A DNA stretch of 64,000 bases from Paraspadella gotoi (Eukaryota > Chaetognatha): contig CM119271.1 in the NCBI GenBank assembly GCA_051294375.1, positions 12,887,039 to 12,951,038 of the forward strand, in the 5' to 3' direction. A program made the position numbers and the translations under genes. A model generated the notes under the pieces. That model made no database searches, had not been told where the DNA came from, and saw only the letters and a list, made by a program, of their open reading frames with translations. Positions 21,780-34,932 of this stretch are shown here, in pieces (position 1 is the first letter of the stretch; each line of letters begins with the position of its first letter).

Positions 21780-22261
21780 GGGAAATGGGGCTGTTCCTTT
21801 ATGCCCCAGCCCACCCACCTCCTTCATTTTCGGTTTAAATTTATTTTGACTCATCAATTCTTTACATTTTTTTATTTTTTTTAATTGATAATTTTAACTT
21901 ATCTTTCTTTCTTGATCCCTATCTTAATTGGAAGCCCGTTAACAAAAAAATTAATTTACCATTAAACCATTTTTTAAAAAAAAATTAATATTGCTTAGAT
22001 GATATTTTTTTAACGTAAAACAAAGAAGATTTATCCTTATTTTAAAATATCAATATGCAAATAATCATGTGAATTTAAGGAAATTTAATAAACAAGCTCT
22101 TTAATAAACAATGTCGGATCTGCCCCGACGATCGTTTGATCTGGTAATTAACATAATTAATAATTTAAAATAAATAATAATTAATTAATTCAATTTATTT
22201 AATTAATTAGTCAATAATTATTTACTTGATCCGAAATATTTATCACTGCCTCCGAGATTTA

Positions 22262-22316
<55 letters not shown>

Positions 22317-23509
22317 CATACACGCGTTTGTTCGTTTGCTATCTCGATTTTTGGATCACTTTAACTTCATTTGGACTTCGTCGTGTCGGTCATTGTCTTC
22401 CCGTCTGCGTTCGGCGTTCACGCCTTTTTCTCTTTTTTCTCTTTCTTTCACTCATACTACGCATTTGTTTGTTTTATTATGATGAACGATTGCATCGTGT
22501 TCAATGAATGGACTATCATTGCATCAATGAATGATTATCATCATAACAATGAATGACTATCATTCGCATCAATCATTTGGTTATCAATCGCGATCCATAT
22601 TGGTTATTCGTTTATCATCGCGTCAATTTTTTGTCTTCTATTTTTTTATTTCTTTATTTTCTTCTCTCGTCAGGCGAGATCCTAATTTCTTTTTAAGTAT
22701 TTTTTTTCTTTCTTTCTTCTCTTTCCCTCTTTCTCTTTCTTTCCCTGTCTCTCTCTTTTTCTCTTCCCTGCCTCTTCTCTCTATTTCTGTTCCTCTTTTT
22801 TTCTTATCGTCTCTCTCTCTTTTTTTCCTTTCCGTCCTCTCTCTCTTTTTTTCCTTCCCATCTCCTTTTCTCTCTTTTTTCCTTCCGTCTTTTCTGCTCC
22901 GTCTTTCTTTTCATTCTTCCGTCTCGCTCTCTCTTTTTTCTTCATACTTATATGTCCTCCTTCTTTTTTTTTTTATTTCTTTTTCCGGGAACTTTTTCGG
23001 TTTGCCTTTCTTCCTGTCTTCTTTCTTCTTCTTCTTTTCTCTCCTTCTCTTATCTCTCTCTCTTCCCTTTTTTAACTTCTACTGCGTCTATTCGTTTTTT
23101 GCCGTCTTTATTTCAATTGTATATAATTATCGTACTATTTATATGTTGGTGTATAAATGCCTCATTACTAGAATTAAATTAACTTCAGAACTTTATATAT
23201 TTTATCATTATTTGATTTGAAATTTTTATTTGTAGTTTATTTCTCTAGCTAAATTTCAATGACCTTTGCACTACTCTCCTAATAGAGAGCTTATTACTCT
23301 GTTAAAACACCTATAACCCCATAAGATCCGCAAACCATAAAGGATCAGGGGAATCACTAGTCCTCTAGTTAAGAATAATAATAGGTTTCTCTCTTGATTA
23401 AACTTTAATAAACGAGTAACCTGAAGTACAATTAATTTTTTCTTCATTTTGTAGTTAATTTCTTGAGTAATTTTGACGATTTACTTTTCTCCTGATATTA
23501 GCTAATTAC

Positions 23510-23540
<31 letters not shown>

Positions 23541-23636
23541 CTCTCTTCTCTCTCTACTCTCTCTCTCTTTCTCTCTCTCGTCTCTCTCTGCCCTCTCTCT
23601 CTCTCACNNNNNNNNNNNNNNNNNNNNNNNNNCTCC
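21780..23636. other. Intergenic, AT-rich then pyrimidine-rich
   Basis: AT-rich DNA at 21830-22250 includes a 'aacaatgtcggatctgcccc' fragment near 22110, matching the terminal repeat of the MITE at 51.55 kb. A pure (CT)n run lies at about 22265-22312, TGA/ATG-rich words at 22480-22560 and a long pyrimidine tract at 22620-23075. CT repeats then run into the 25-N gap at 23608-23632. No gene was found. Confidence 0.45.
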
Positions 23637-23860
23637 TTTTATAAACATTGTCTATAAAACGTTTGCACAGCGACTAGCCCCACAAAAGATAAAATTACAA
23701 AGGTCCGTAAATCCGGCTCATGAGACGGTATGTCTGTACAATGTTCATCGTATTTCCGCTCAATAGACCCTCTTGTCTGTTTGTCTGTCTGTAGATCCGT
23801 CGATCCTTTTTCGTCCCTCATTTCCCGTCCACGGTAGTACTCGCGGCGCAACTAAAAATT
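23637..23860 (-). mobile_element. Element F, eroded copy
   Basis: Only the head is clear: 'gtagtactcgcggcgcaac' at about 23833-23852, followed by 'taaaaattgac' as in other copies. GTCTGT runs lie upstream. The remainder is too diverged to align with certainty. Confidence 0.4.
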
Positions 23861-24359
23861 GACCTAATTCTTTAATTCAAGATAAAACGGGGCGTTTCTG
23901 GAAAATAAGGCCAGGCCTCGCGCCTTTTTATTCCCCCCCCCCGTCCTCGTTCAGTTCGATCGCGACCTCAGACTAATTGGAGAGTCGTAAGGTTTCGTGC
24001 ACCAACGTCGACAGCTCGATCCGCAATTCGTTCGCCTTCTTCGTTGACCAATTTGACTCTTGTTACTTCTGTTCTTTTACCTATTCATCAAAGTCGTTCG
24101 TTCTATTATATAATACTATATGTACTATATAGTATATTACACATCTCATTCTCGTTATTTAAATATCAACCGTTTTTTGTTCAAATTTCCTCTTTTTTGC
24201 ATTCTTACGCGTTTTTTTCTTTCACTTTAGATGACTTTATCATTCATTCATTCTCATTTCATCGTTTTTATTCATTTTCGTCATTCATTCTTCCCTTTAT
24301 TCCGCATTTATCATGAATCTTGCTCTCTCCGCTCTCTCCGCCGTCTCTCGTCTCTCTTC

Positions 24360-24413
<54 letters not shown>

Positions 24414-24850
24414 TACCCTCTCTCTTCTCGCTTCTTCTTTTCTCTCCTCTCTCCTCTCTCTCTCTTCTCTCTCTCTCCTCCTTCTCCCTCTCCTCTCTCT
24501 CTCTCTTCTCTCTCTTTCGAGTTCGTCCCGCGTTCCCTACTCCATACATTTCATAATTCATAATTTTTTTTTTTTTTAAGTTCATAATCTCATCGTTTAA
24601 AAAAAAAATTTCGTCTTCTGATTTAAAATTCTCTTTCTCATCGCCGGACGGTCGCTTTCGCTTTTTATCACCAGCGCCAGCGCCCATTTTTTCTCACCAC
24701 GCCACTCACTCCGCCCCACTCACCCCGCTCACTCACCCCGTTTTCACCCACCCCGCCACTCACCCCGCTCTCTCAGCCCCTCTCCCCCCCTTTTACTCCC
24801 CTTTCCGGTTGGTTGGAATCTCTTCAAATCTATTTTCTTCTTCCCGATGC
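23861..24850. other. Intergenic, CT-rich
   Basis: The stretch holds C-runs, an AT segment with 'actatatgtactatatagta', CATTCATT words and a long CT-rich tract (24330-24520). It ends in repeated 'cactcaccccgc' words at 24700-24780. No gene was found. Confidence 0.45.
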
Positions 24851-25187
24851 GCCGCAGTGATTGCCTTATCACGTGTGTTTCTTGTGACAAGACATGACAT
24901 GACATGACCACGTGACATGACATGACTACATGACTACCGTAACTTTCTTAGCCCGTGTATTTATGGCACGCACTGCATCGGAATTTGGTCTTTTGTCTTT
25001 TGTCTTTTATTTCCTAAATGCGGCGCTAGCAGTCCCTTAGTTTAGAGGTTTTTTTCCGGTCTTAACATATGAACAACCGACTATATACAAGTTATGAGCA
25101 TTTTTAACGCAAGTGGGACAGACCTACGGACAGACATACTGACTGACCGACCGACCAAAAAGTGACTAAAAAGATTACCTCGCGAAG
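24851..25187 (-). mobile_element. Element F, copy in minus orientation
   Basis: On plus it reads 'gcagtgattgccttatcacg', a CATGACATGAC tract, 'cttagcccgtgtatttatgg', 'tttgtcttttgtctttt', 'gcggcgctagcagtccctta', 'gagcatttttaacgcaagtg', 'gggacagacc' and GACCGACCGACC, ending at 'attacctcgcgaag'. This is nearly full-length with a degraded palindromic head. Confidence 0.7.
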
Positions 25188-25310
25188 AAAATGCTGAGAA
25201 GAGAGCAACGCCGTCGCAGGAATCGCTCACTGTCTCGGTTCACCCCGCCAATAGACGATTGTACTCTCAGTCGCTCATTGAGTCATCAGCTTATGACCAT
25301 TTGTTACCTG

Positions 25311-25379
25311 GTTCAGTTCAGTTCAGTTCAGTTCAGTTCAGTTCAGTTCAGTTCAGTTCAGTTCAGTTCAGTTCAGTTC
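25311..25379 (+). repeat. (GTTCA)n microsatellite, about 13 units
   Basis: The pentamer GTTCA repeats without interruption from 25311 to the C at 25379. The repeat keeps all frames open over this stretch, which accounts for the open frames around it. Confidence 0.95.
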
Positions 25380-27047
25380 CAATCCGCGATCCCAACGGAA
25401 GCCTAAGGACGGTCGTAAACCGTCTCGGTGGCGTCCCACCAAGACTCGTTTCAAGACCAGGTCCCGTTCCATGGCTGAAGAAGTTCCGAACCCTCATTTT
25501 AAGCGCACTTAACGCCTATTGTAAAATTTGTTGTGAAACAATTAAAAAACTTTTACTATACATATCTCAAATTTTAAACGAATAAGAAATGGAAAAAAGA
25601 CCTAATATAAATGTATATAATTCGCGTTATTTTCGGTTGATTAGACCGAATTTAATTAGCAAATTGAATGAAGAGAAACGAAAAAATAAAAAAATATTTA
25701 ATTGAAATTAACTAGGAATAACTCATAATAGATACAAAAAAAAAAAGATTAAGAACTGGAATCGAGGACAAGAAAATAAGAAACCTATGTCTATAGCCCA
25801 CAGAGAAAGTGACCAAGAATTAGAGAAAATTCCGGCGAGCAAAATATTCCGAGATGCCACACACTATTCTCGTCGAGCAGAAAAATATTTGGGCTGATAA
25901 AGAGAGAGAGAGTGAGCCAGTAGAGAGCAGAGAGACAGAGAGTTATAGAGAGAGCAGAGAGAGAGTAGAGAGTATGACACTCCCACGAAGACGATGAAGC
26001 ACCCCACATAATAAAGGAAATGTTCCGAACACGAAACACCTGAATGGACCAAAGGAAAGAAAAATGTGAGGAACAGAAACGTGGTTTTCAGAACTTTGTT
26101 TTTCTGCGCTAATTAAAAAGAAATAGATTTTTTTTTTAAAAAATAAGTATGAAAGCGGTTTGAGTCCTGGCCATTAATATTTGTTTAAATAAGCGAGAAT
26201 GAGAGATATTGGAGCCTGAGGCCACGGGTGTGCAACAAAAAAAAATAAGACGGTAGCAGACGGGACATTTTAAAAACTAAAAATATGGTGCGATATGACA
26301 CGCGTGAATAAGAAAAATAAACAAGAAATCGTGAAATTTCATCCGAGTTTGAAAAACTTAGAATAATTGAGTAAGGATAGAAAACCAGTTAATAAAACAA
26401 CCAACAAAACAAAAGATACGTGAGTGTTCGATTACGTATATAAACGAAGAGAGTTTGAGGTGGCTGTCGAAAAACAATCATGACAGACACATGAGGAGTT
26501 GTCAAAAACTTAAAGACAATCCGGAGACTTTTCCAAGGCGGTATTCGACAAAATTTGTGGTCTGAAAAAACAACACAACAAAACAAAACAAAGACTCGCA
26601 CGAGCGCGGTGTCTGAAACAGATCGGGTCTTGATAATAGGCAGAGTGCGTAATGCGCCCCGGATGTTATCTCAAAAATGGCCGGCAGCAAAATAAAAGTA
26701 TTTAAACATTTGCATGAATAATTGATCTTAATTAAGGCATGAAACCCAGCGAGTCCTTTGGAGGGGACAAGCCGGTTGGAAAGACGCTATCAAAGAATGT
26801 GAACGATTTCAAATCGTCCGATCGTTAACAGATTGGAGACATGGTAGAGACATGGTACAACATGGTGAAGAGATTGGTAGAAACAGCGAGACAGAGTCAG
26901 TGACGAACAGAAGGAAAAAAGGAGACGAGGGGAAAAAATCAATCAACAACATAAAATCGGAGAACAAAAAAAAAAAAAGAAAATGGAAAAATTCGTGAGG
27001 AGAATGATGGAATAGAGAAATTAACGAAGTGGAAGAGAAGAAGAGAG

Positions 27048-27082
<35 letters not shown>

Positions 27083-27688
27083 TGAGAGAGAAGAGAGGAG
27101 AGAGAAGAGAGAGAGAGCGTCGTCAAAAACAGAGATGGTGTTTTAATGATTTCGTAGGAAATGGAGACCGAGTATGAATTTTGCAAAAGATGGTTAAGCC
27201 CGAATGGAATTTTTTAAACTATGTACTTTTACATACTGAGGTTGTATGTTTTGTAAATTCTAATAAATCGTCGGAAATAATAATAATAATACTGTTTGTA
27301 ATTGTAAACAAATTATCAATATCCTTTAGAAAAAAAAAAAAAATCGTGGTGAGAAATAAAGGATAAGCCCGTTGTGAGGGTAGAGACTGAGAAAGAGTGA
27401 GAGAACGCCCAAGAGAGAAAATTAAGAAATGGAGAAGACAAGAGACAGAGAGCAGAAAGAGAGAAACACGATAAAAAAAGTAACATTTTCTCCTTTTTTT
27501 TTACGATCCGAATGGAAAAAGAATTATGGTTTTTTCGATCCGCGCTCGACAATATGATCGCTTTGCATTGTCGTCACCTCATCCATTCAATCGGAAAGAC
27601 ACGGCGTGCGGACCGGCCATGATTCTCTTCACATTTCGAGACGTAGCGCATTATAAGAAATCACGGAAAGAATAAAAAGTCGAGAAAA

Positions 27689-27706
27689 TGAGATCTTTTT
27701 TTTTTT

Positions 27707-27738
<32 letters not shown>

Positions 27739-27821
27739 TATTTTTTTTGTTTTTTTTATTTTTTTTTTTTTTTTAATTATTTTTTTCTTTTTTTTTTTTA
27801 TTTTTTTGATCTTTTTTTTAT

Positions 27822-27893
<72 letters not shown>

Positions 27894-28065
27894 TTTTTAT
27901 TTTTTTTATGTATATTTATTTTTTTTTTTTTCTTTTTACCTCTTTATTTTTTTTTTTTTTTTTATTTTTACCTATTTATTTTTTATTTTTTTTTTTTTTT
28001 TTTTTTTTTTTATTTTCTTTTTTCTTTTTTTTTTTATTCTTATATTCTTTTTTTTTTTTTGTTTA
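27689..28065. repeat. Interrupted poly-T tract, about 375 bp
   Basis: It is almost pure T broken by single A, C or G bases. Its counterpart on the other arm is a poly-A run ending in a 25-N gap (45905-45990). The frame open across it encodes a string of Phe and is meaningless. Confidence 0.85.
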
Positions 28066-29939
28066 TTTTTTGTGTATTGTATGGTAATTATATGTTAGTA
28101 TTTTATGTATGTATTTTTGAAATAAAATAAAATCCGCTTCCGTCGTCGTCTTCTTCCTCCGCTATCCTCGTCGGCTCGGAATGACTCGTGAACAGCGAAA
28201 TTGGGGTCGTGTGTTTTTTTCGAGTGGTGTCAACAGCTTGTCCCACAAGGAAAATTGGGCAAAAAGCGTTGAGCAGTAGGACATTGGTTGTGGGTTCAGG
28301 TAATTGGAGAATAGCGAATTACAGATAAATTTTTAGAAAAAAAGTAACGGGTTTTATTTTTTTTTTATTTTTCGGGGAGTCAAATATTTCCCTTTTTCAA
28401 TATAAGGCCCTCGCGTCGATCAGTATTGGTTTTTCTCCATATGGCACACAATGATCAGACGCGTTACTGTATGCACTATTTTAAGTTTTTCAAAAATATC
28501 GGTACAACAATAGTTTTAATTCATATAAAATGAATATAGGAACAAACATATAATTGGATATGAGTAAATTTTAACTTTGAAAAATTACTTTGGGTAAAAT
28601 TTCCTTAATAAACTTTTTAAATTTTCAGTTTTTAAAATTTAGTTTAATTTAGTCTGATAAAGTAAAGCTTAGTAATCTTGAAATTTTTTACAGCTTATTC
28701 GCAACCAATGATTGCAATATTCACAATTTATAACCAGGATAAATCAATCAGTCAATCCTTACAGCGAAAAAAAAAACTCAAATTTATGCCCGAATAGAAA
28801 AAAAAAAATCCCAACACGTTAAAAAAGAAAAAAAAACTTCCAAACAAAGAAAAAACAAGTAATAAATATTTCCCCCTTTTTTAAAAAAAAAAAAGAAAAA
28901 TAAGAAGATTATATGAGATTTGTTTTGGCCCTCATAAGATCCACAAATGTTAATAAATATCTCACAAAGATGGCGTAAGTTCTCATAAACATTCTCACTA
29001 CGTCCCCTTTCAAACTTTGACCGGGCGAGCCTTGAAATCTGGTTCAGGCAGACATTGAAAAAATTGGATGATATTTAGATTAGATTTAAATTAGATTACA
29101 AATTGGATTAGATTTTAGATTAGATTTAGATTTTCCTTTCCCTTTTCCCTTTTCCTTTCCTTTTTTTTTCTTTTCTTTTCTTTTCTGTTTCTGTTTCTTT
29201 CTTTCCTTTCCTTCCTTTCTTATCCTTTCCTTTCCTTTCCTTTTACTTTTCCTTTCCTTTACTTTCCTTTCCTTATTCCTTATTCCTTTCCTTTCCTTTA
29301 AATTTTTTTCTCTTCTCATCAATTTTTAAAACGGTAAAAACCAGTTTAAAAGCCAGCGAAAAACATTAGGCGGATGATGATGATGATATGATGATGATAG
29401 ATGAGTGAATGAAGATACGACAACGACAACGACGACGATGAGTTACGCTCCACCTGGTACCAGAAGACTATTCGGACTATTCAGACTATTTCGGATATTC
29501 GGAATAATTGATTACCATTCAAGGATTAAGTATTGATATTCTCCCTTTAACTAAAGTTTTATTATTTATAAAATAAAACGTTTTTTTTTTTTTTTTTTTT
29601 GGAAAAAAAATAGCTAAAAAAGTTATTTTAAAACTTTCCATATCCAAAAGAAATTCCATATTCTTACTTGGTAACACTTTTACTTTACAGTTGTAATGCC
29701 TACGGTACAGCGAGAAATGTTTAAATGGTAACTCCTATTGTTTGCTATTCATTGGTCCCCATCCGTCCATTTATATATAAAGCTTAAGGTCTGCGCGTTA
29801 TAACCATAACGACGAGACGACGACACGACGACGACGACGACGAACGATTTGGGAGAGAGACGCGAAACGGAGAAAAAAAAAACCTTTGGCGTTTACCGCG
29901 TGAAAAATGGAACAAAGTGAAAATTTCACTTTTTTATTC

Positions 29940-30240
29940 TTGACACGAGACACGACGAGCGGTGAGGCGGTGAGAGGTGATGGTGAGCGGTGAGTGGTGA
30001 GAGGTGAGCCCTGAGAGGTTGAGCGGTGAGTGGTGAAGCGGTGATTGTGAGGTCGGTTAGAGGTGAGCGGTGAGAGATGTGAGCGGTGAGAGGTGAAGTG
30101 GTGATGGGTGAGCCCGGTGAGCGGTGAGCATTGAAGCGGTTGAGCGGTGAGCGTTGAAGCGGTGAGCGGTGAGCGTTGAGACGGTGAAGCGGTGAGGAGG
30201 TGAGTTGGTGAACGTGAGCGGTGAGGGGTAAAAAAAGGGG
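29940..30240. repeat. GGTGAGCGGTGAG short tandem repeats
   Basis: Variable units of 6-10 bp built from GGTGAG, GCGGTGAG and AGGTGAG fill this interval. The mirror location (36145-36475) has CACCGCTCACC units around a 258-N gap, confirming the arm-to-arm correspondence. Confidence 0.75.
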
Positions 30241-30978
30241 GCAGGAGAAAAGAGGAAGGTAAGGGAGGAAGGAGCGAGGTGAGTTCGAAGAAAGAAATGG
30301 TGAACGAAATGGTGAGTTCGAAGAAGAATGGTAAAAAGTTAGACCATCAAAAAGAGCACTCCGGGCGTGACTAAAAAAAATTGCGGATGTGAAAATAATG
30401 AGCGAGAAAAAGAGAGGGAAACTCTAAAAAAGCGAGACAGTGATTGGAAATGGTGATTTTGTGATTGGGAGGGTGGATGAGTGAGTTTTAAAAAATAAAT
30501 AAATATATTGCGTTAAAAATCGCCTCGCGCGCAGCTCCGAAGAAATCCATTATCAAAATTAGCAGTTTGTCGAAGGTTTAAGTACTTTTAGCAAAAACTG
30601 GTTTCATACGTAAATTTAATGTACCGGATGTTAAGTAATGAATTCGTACTTTTGCCGAGTAAAGATTTTATTCGGATATAATTTTAATTTGTCTTAATTC
30701 ATTGAAATATTTATGTTTTACTCTAAACTCATTCTTTTATTTTTCTTCGATCCGAGAGAAAACAGGGTTGAGCTATGAAGCTATGAGGCTAATGAAGGCT
30801 ATGAGCATACTTTTAGCTATGAGCTAGATGCTATGAAGCATACTTTAGCTATGAGCATACTTTTGCGCTGATTATAATCGTTACTTTATACTTCATTGTA
30901 ATACGAATGATTTCCGAAAGGGAAAAAAATTGGTGTTTCAGCATTTCTGTGTTTATACATATCAATTATCAATATGAT

Positions 30979-31020
30979 CTCTTTCGGAGGCGTGGGTTCG
31001 AATCCCATCCGCTGCCACCA
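30979..31020 (+). other. tRNA-Leu 3' half with CCA (left arm)
   Basis: The sequence runs from the variable arm (CTCTTTCGGAGGCG) through a T-stem/loop with GGTTCGAATCCC to GCTGCCACCA. It matches the 3' half of a eukaryotic tRNA-Leu including the post-transcriptional CCA, with no 5' half upstream. A copy of a mature tRNA made by reverse transcription is implied, either a long primer-binding site or a tRNA-fused retroelement. Two inverted counterparts are at 34933 and 35288. Confidence 0.6.
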
Positions 31021-32289
31021 AACGAAGGAAGTGGGCGTTGGTTTATTAAGTGAGAATAGGAGAGTTTTATTGACATAAGAACACTTTGGGAATGATGATA
31101 ATTAACATAAACAAAATATGTAGATTATTGCAGAGAAATGGCAAGGCAATAAACAATATAACAAAAGTCCATAAGGAGTTTGAATGTTTGTTTCTTGAAG
31201 GTAAGTTGAAGAGTGATTCAGTTCCCTCTCTCGTTCTCTGCCGTCGGTTTCCTGAAGGGAAGCCTCCTCCTCTGATTGGTCATAATCAGAAGGAAAAGAC
31301 GGAGAAGCCCAAGAGAGACAAGCCCACTTGATAATCCAATTCTCTGCGTTGATAATATTTAGTTTAGTTTGATATAATCCTATTCTGTAGTGTGCGAAGG
31401 GAAAAAAGAATAATAATTAACAGCCAATTGAAAAGAATGTACATTCCGACGGAAATTTTGAAAAAACTTTTTTAAAAAAGTAAGTTTTCGAAAAGTGAAA
31501 AAAACATATAAACTTAATATGTATAAACTCCAAACTATCATGTTTTAACATTCCAACTTTTTTGTCACATTTTTTTTTTTCAATTCTTTAACGATTTTCC
31601 TAACAAAATTTTCCCTAATTATCGTAATTTTTCCTCAAAATGAACGATCATGATGCGCAATGACCCGCGTCAAATTAATGATCGACGACGCAGCCTCGCC
31701 GCAGCACAACGCAGCACAGGCCCGGCGCAGCCCCCGATCAAGCCGCGAAGCGCACCACGCAGCACCGCGCAGCGCAGTCCACGACTAACGGTGTCAGTAA
31801 ATCGTTTTTTCTGTATGTGTTGCGTCTTGCGCTGCTTCGTAATCCGCGAACCGACCGACCAGGTGCCCAACATTCTCTCCGTCTGCCCACAAATAATAGG
31901 AGAAAATTGCATTAGTGATGAGCGTGCTGAGCCTTTTGAGGACAGGCTGCCAACTCCCAAGGTGCACCGAACGTCGCGGGCAGCGGAGCGTGGAGACAGT
32001 GCCGGGATGCGCAGGTGGAAAGGGTTGGGAAATCAGAGGCCGGGATGCGCGTTGAACTCAAGAATGGAAGCACTGCGTCCGGATGTCAGAGAGGCCAGGG
32101 TGCTGGAAGCTGAAATGCGGCTTGACCAAGGCGACCGCGAGTGCGCTAAAAATCGATTGAATGTCAGTAAGGCATAGTGCAAATGGCGCACACGGGTTCC
32201 GCAGCGACAGAAGTGCGGTAAGCGAAACTGTGCGGCCGGCAGCATAAGCGACGGTGCTAAGCGCCTCAGCCCCATTCGTAGGAAGCTTG

Positions 32290-32640
32290 TTTAAGCGAAC
32301 CTGCGCGCGCGGGGCCGTAGAAAGGTGCTAAACGTCTTGGGGGGTGGCACAAGCAGTCTCAGCCCTTTTGTAGAAGGTGCCAAGCGCCTCAGCCCTTCGT
32401 AGACGCGTGTAAGCGACCTGCGCGGCCGGCGGTAGGACAAGTGCCTAAGCTCGTCTTGGCCTCCTTCGATAGAACGTCACCAAGTGACTCGGAGCCGGTG
32501 CAGGCGACGGTGACAAGCGTCTCGGCCCCTTCTGTAGAAGGTGCCAAGCGTCTCAGCCCCTTCGTAGAAGGTCGCCAAGCGTACTCGGCCCCTTTGTAGA
32601 GACGGTGCCACCAGCGGACTCAGCGCCGCGAAATCGACGC
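32290..32640. repeat. ~30-bp minisatellite (left arm)
   Basis: Units read GTAGAAGGTGCCAAGCGTCT followed by CGGCCCCTTC variants, the reverse complement of the units at 33470-33830. They are irregular, with insertions. Confidence 0.65.
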
Positions 32641-33045
32641 CCGGACCGAACGTGAAAATCATTTCCGACAGGCCGTCTCCCACGAACTCGAAAATTGAAA
32701 GGATTTAACATCTTTGATGAAGAAGAGAGAGAGGAGAGAGAGGACGACGGAGGGAGACGAGAGAGCGGAGAGAGTATGACGAGAGAGACTTTCAGAGAGC
32801 GGGAGCTGAGATGAGAGAGAGAGTAGAGAGAGCGAGGAGAGAGAGAAGGGGGGCAAAGTAACGGGGAGACAAAGTTATGGTACGCAGAGGGGAAGGTAAG
32901 AACGGGTAGAGCGCTGGAGAGAGAAGAACGAGAGACGAGAGAGAGAGGAGAGAGAGAACGCAAAGGGCGCGAAGTCCGAAAAAGTTGTTAGATAGGGAAG
33001 GATATGTTTTTTAAGGTTGTNNNNNNNNNNNNNNNNNNNNNNNNN

Positions 33046-33292
33046 TGATGAAGAAGGCACGAGAGAGGAGAGAGCAGGACGACGGAGGGAGACGAGACGG
33101 CTGGAGAGAGTATGGACCAGGAGACTGAGAACTCTTCGAGAGAGCGGGAGCTTGCAGATGAGAGAGAGAGAGAGAGACAGAAGGAGAAGGAGGGCGCAAA
33201 AAGTAACCGCGGGAACAAGAGTTTAGACCGCAGAGGGGAAGGTAAGAACGGGTAGAGCGCTGGAGAGAGAAAGAACGACGAGACGCAGAGAC

Positions 33293-33324
<32 letters not shown>

Positions 33325-33409
33325 TCGACCGAGAGAGATCGAGAGAGCAGAGAGAGACGACGAGCAGAGTGAGAGCACGATAATAAAAAATCTCTCTCTT
33401 GTTCTCATC
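33046..33409. other. Centre of the inverted repeat, GA-rich, duplicated across a gap
   Basis: The 25-N gap at 33021-33045 separates two copies of the same GA-rich sequence: about 32717-33020 and 33046-33340 share 'gacgacggagggagacgag', 'gcagaggggaaggtaagaac' and 'gggtagagcgctggagagag'. The real spacer of the palindrome is therefore probably about 300 bp. Confidence 0.6.
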
Positions 33410-33469
33410 AAGATGTTAATCCTTCAATTTCGATTCGACGCCGTCGGAAATGATTTTCGGGCGTCGATT

Positions 33470-33830
33470 TCCGGCGCTGAGTCGCTTGGCACCTTCTACA
33501 AAGGGGCCGAGACGCTTGGCACCTTCTACGAAGGGGCTGAGACGCTTGGCACCTTCTACAAAGGGGCCGAGACGCTTGTCACCTCGCTGCACCGGCTCCG
33601 AGTCACTTGGTACGATCTATGAAGAGGCCAAGACGCTTAGCACTTTCCTACCCCGGCGCCATGTCGCTTACCACCTTCTACGAAGGGGCTGAGGCGCTTG
33701 GCACCTTCTACAAAAGGGCTGAGACGCTTGTCACCACGCCAAGACGCTTAGCACCTTTCTACCCCGGCGCCAGGTCGCTTACCACCTTCTACGAAATGGC
33801 TGAGGCGCTTAGCACCTCGCTGCTCCGGCC
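33470..33830 (+). repeat. 30-bp minisatellite, 10-codon period
   Basis: Units of about 30 bp read GAGACGCTTGGCACCTTCTA followed by CRAAGGGGCY. In one frame each unit reads ETLGTFYKGA, and a second frame is open too. The open frame begins only 20 codons upstream and loses the repeat after several units. Repeat structure is the simpler explanation. Confidence 0.7.
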
Positions 33831-34299
33831 GCCAGTTCGCTTACCCACTTCTTCGCCGGAACCCGTGGGCCCTTTAGCACTATGCCATACTGACATTCTA
33901 TCGATTTTTAGCACTGCGGTCCCTTGGCACCGCATTCAGCTTCCAGCACCCTGGCCTCTCTTAGCCATCTTCTACAGGCATCCCGGCCTCTATTTCCCAC
34001 TTTCCACCTGCGCATCCCGGCATCTGTCTCCACCTCCGCGCCCCGACGTTCCGTGCACCTGTTGGCACCTCCTCAAAAGGCTCAGCACCTCATCACTATC
34101 ATTTTCTTTTTTTTGGCGACGAGAGAATGTTGGCACCTGGTCGGTCGGTCGCGAGAGAGAGAGAAAAAAAAAACGATTACTGAACCGTTAGTCGTGACTG
34201 CGCTGCGTCGGTGCTGCGTCGGTGCGGCTTCGCGGCTGAGTCGGGGCTGCGCCGGCCTGTGCTGCGTTGTGCTGCGGCGAGGCTGCGTCGATCATTAAT

Positions 34300-34932
34300 T
34301 TGACGCGGGTCATTGCGCATCATGATCGTTCATTTGAGAAAATTACGAGGTAATAGGAAAATTTTGTAGGAAAATCGTTAAAAGAATGAAAAAAAAAATG
34401 TGACAAAAAAGTTTGGAAATGTAAAAACATGATAGTTTGGAGTTTATACATATTAAGTTTTATGTTTTTTCACTTTTCGAAAACTGACCTTTTAAAAGTT
34501 TTTTCAAAATTTCGTCGGAATGTACATTTTTTCAAGGCTGTTAATTTATTCTTTTTTTCCCTTCGACACTACAGAATAAGGATATAATCAAAATCAAACA
34601 AAATAAATATATCAACGCAGAGAATGGATTATCAAGTGGCTTGTCTCTCTTGGCTTCTCCGTCTTTTCTTCTGATTGACCAATCAGAGAGGAGGCTTCCC
34701 TCAGGAAACCGACGGCAGAGAAACGAGAGAGAGGAACTAATCACTCTTCAACTTACCTTCAAGAAACAAACATCAAACTCCTTATGGACTATTTGTTATA
34801 TTGTTTATTGCCTGCCTTTCTCTGCATAATCTACATATTTTGTATGTTAATTATCATCATCCCAAAGTGTTCTTATGTCAATAAAACTCCTCCTATTTCT
34901 CACTTAATAAACCACGCCCACTTCCTTCGTTG
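34300..34932 (+). mobile_element. Possible LTR-like segment upstream of a tRNA-Leu match
   Basis: The segment ends immediately before TGGTGGCAGCGG, the expected start of a primer-binding site for tRNA-Leu. It contains a CCAAT box (GATTGACCAATCAG, about 34674-34687) and AATAAA signals near 34879 and 34907. It does not end in a clear CA, no second LTR, polyprotein or polypurine tract is seen, and the match to the tRNA is far longer than an ordinary primer-binding site. The identification is weak. Confidence 0.28.

Larger units (their letters stand above)
25520..33020. repeat. Left arm of a ~22-kb imperfect inverted repeat
   Basis: Read as reverse complement this arm reproduces the right side of the window: 25520-28400 corresponds to 45830-47775 (and 25520-27120 again to 40150-41690), 28480-29100 to 42236-42790, and 29080-32715 to 33410-37270. 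Landmarks include GGTGAGCGGTGAG repeats, the tRNA-Leu-like 3' half, GTAGAAGGTGCCAAGCG repeats and the 'agacatggtagagacatgg' block. This arm carries extra single bases relative to the right arm, including in non-repetitive stretches, so it is probably the less accurate copy. No gene was supported in it. Confidence 0.82.

Noticed and set aside
22531-23220. 229-codon Phe/Ser/Leu-rich plus frame resembling a membrane protein
   Set aside because: The composition follows directly from a pyrimidine tract; a hydrophobic look is expected from T- and C-rich codons.
27688-28098. 136-codon poly-Phe frame
   Set aside because: It is a poly-T tract with scattered interruptions, probably sequencing noise.
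33046-33409. PacBio hairpin adapter at the centre of the inverted repeat
   Set aside because: The centre is GA-rich, but I do not see the adapter's characteristic internal sequence; the fold-back artefact idea rests on other evidence.
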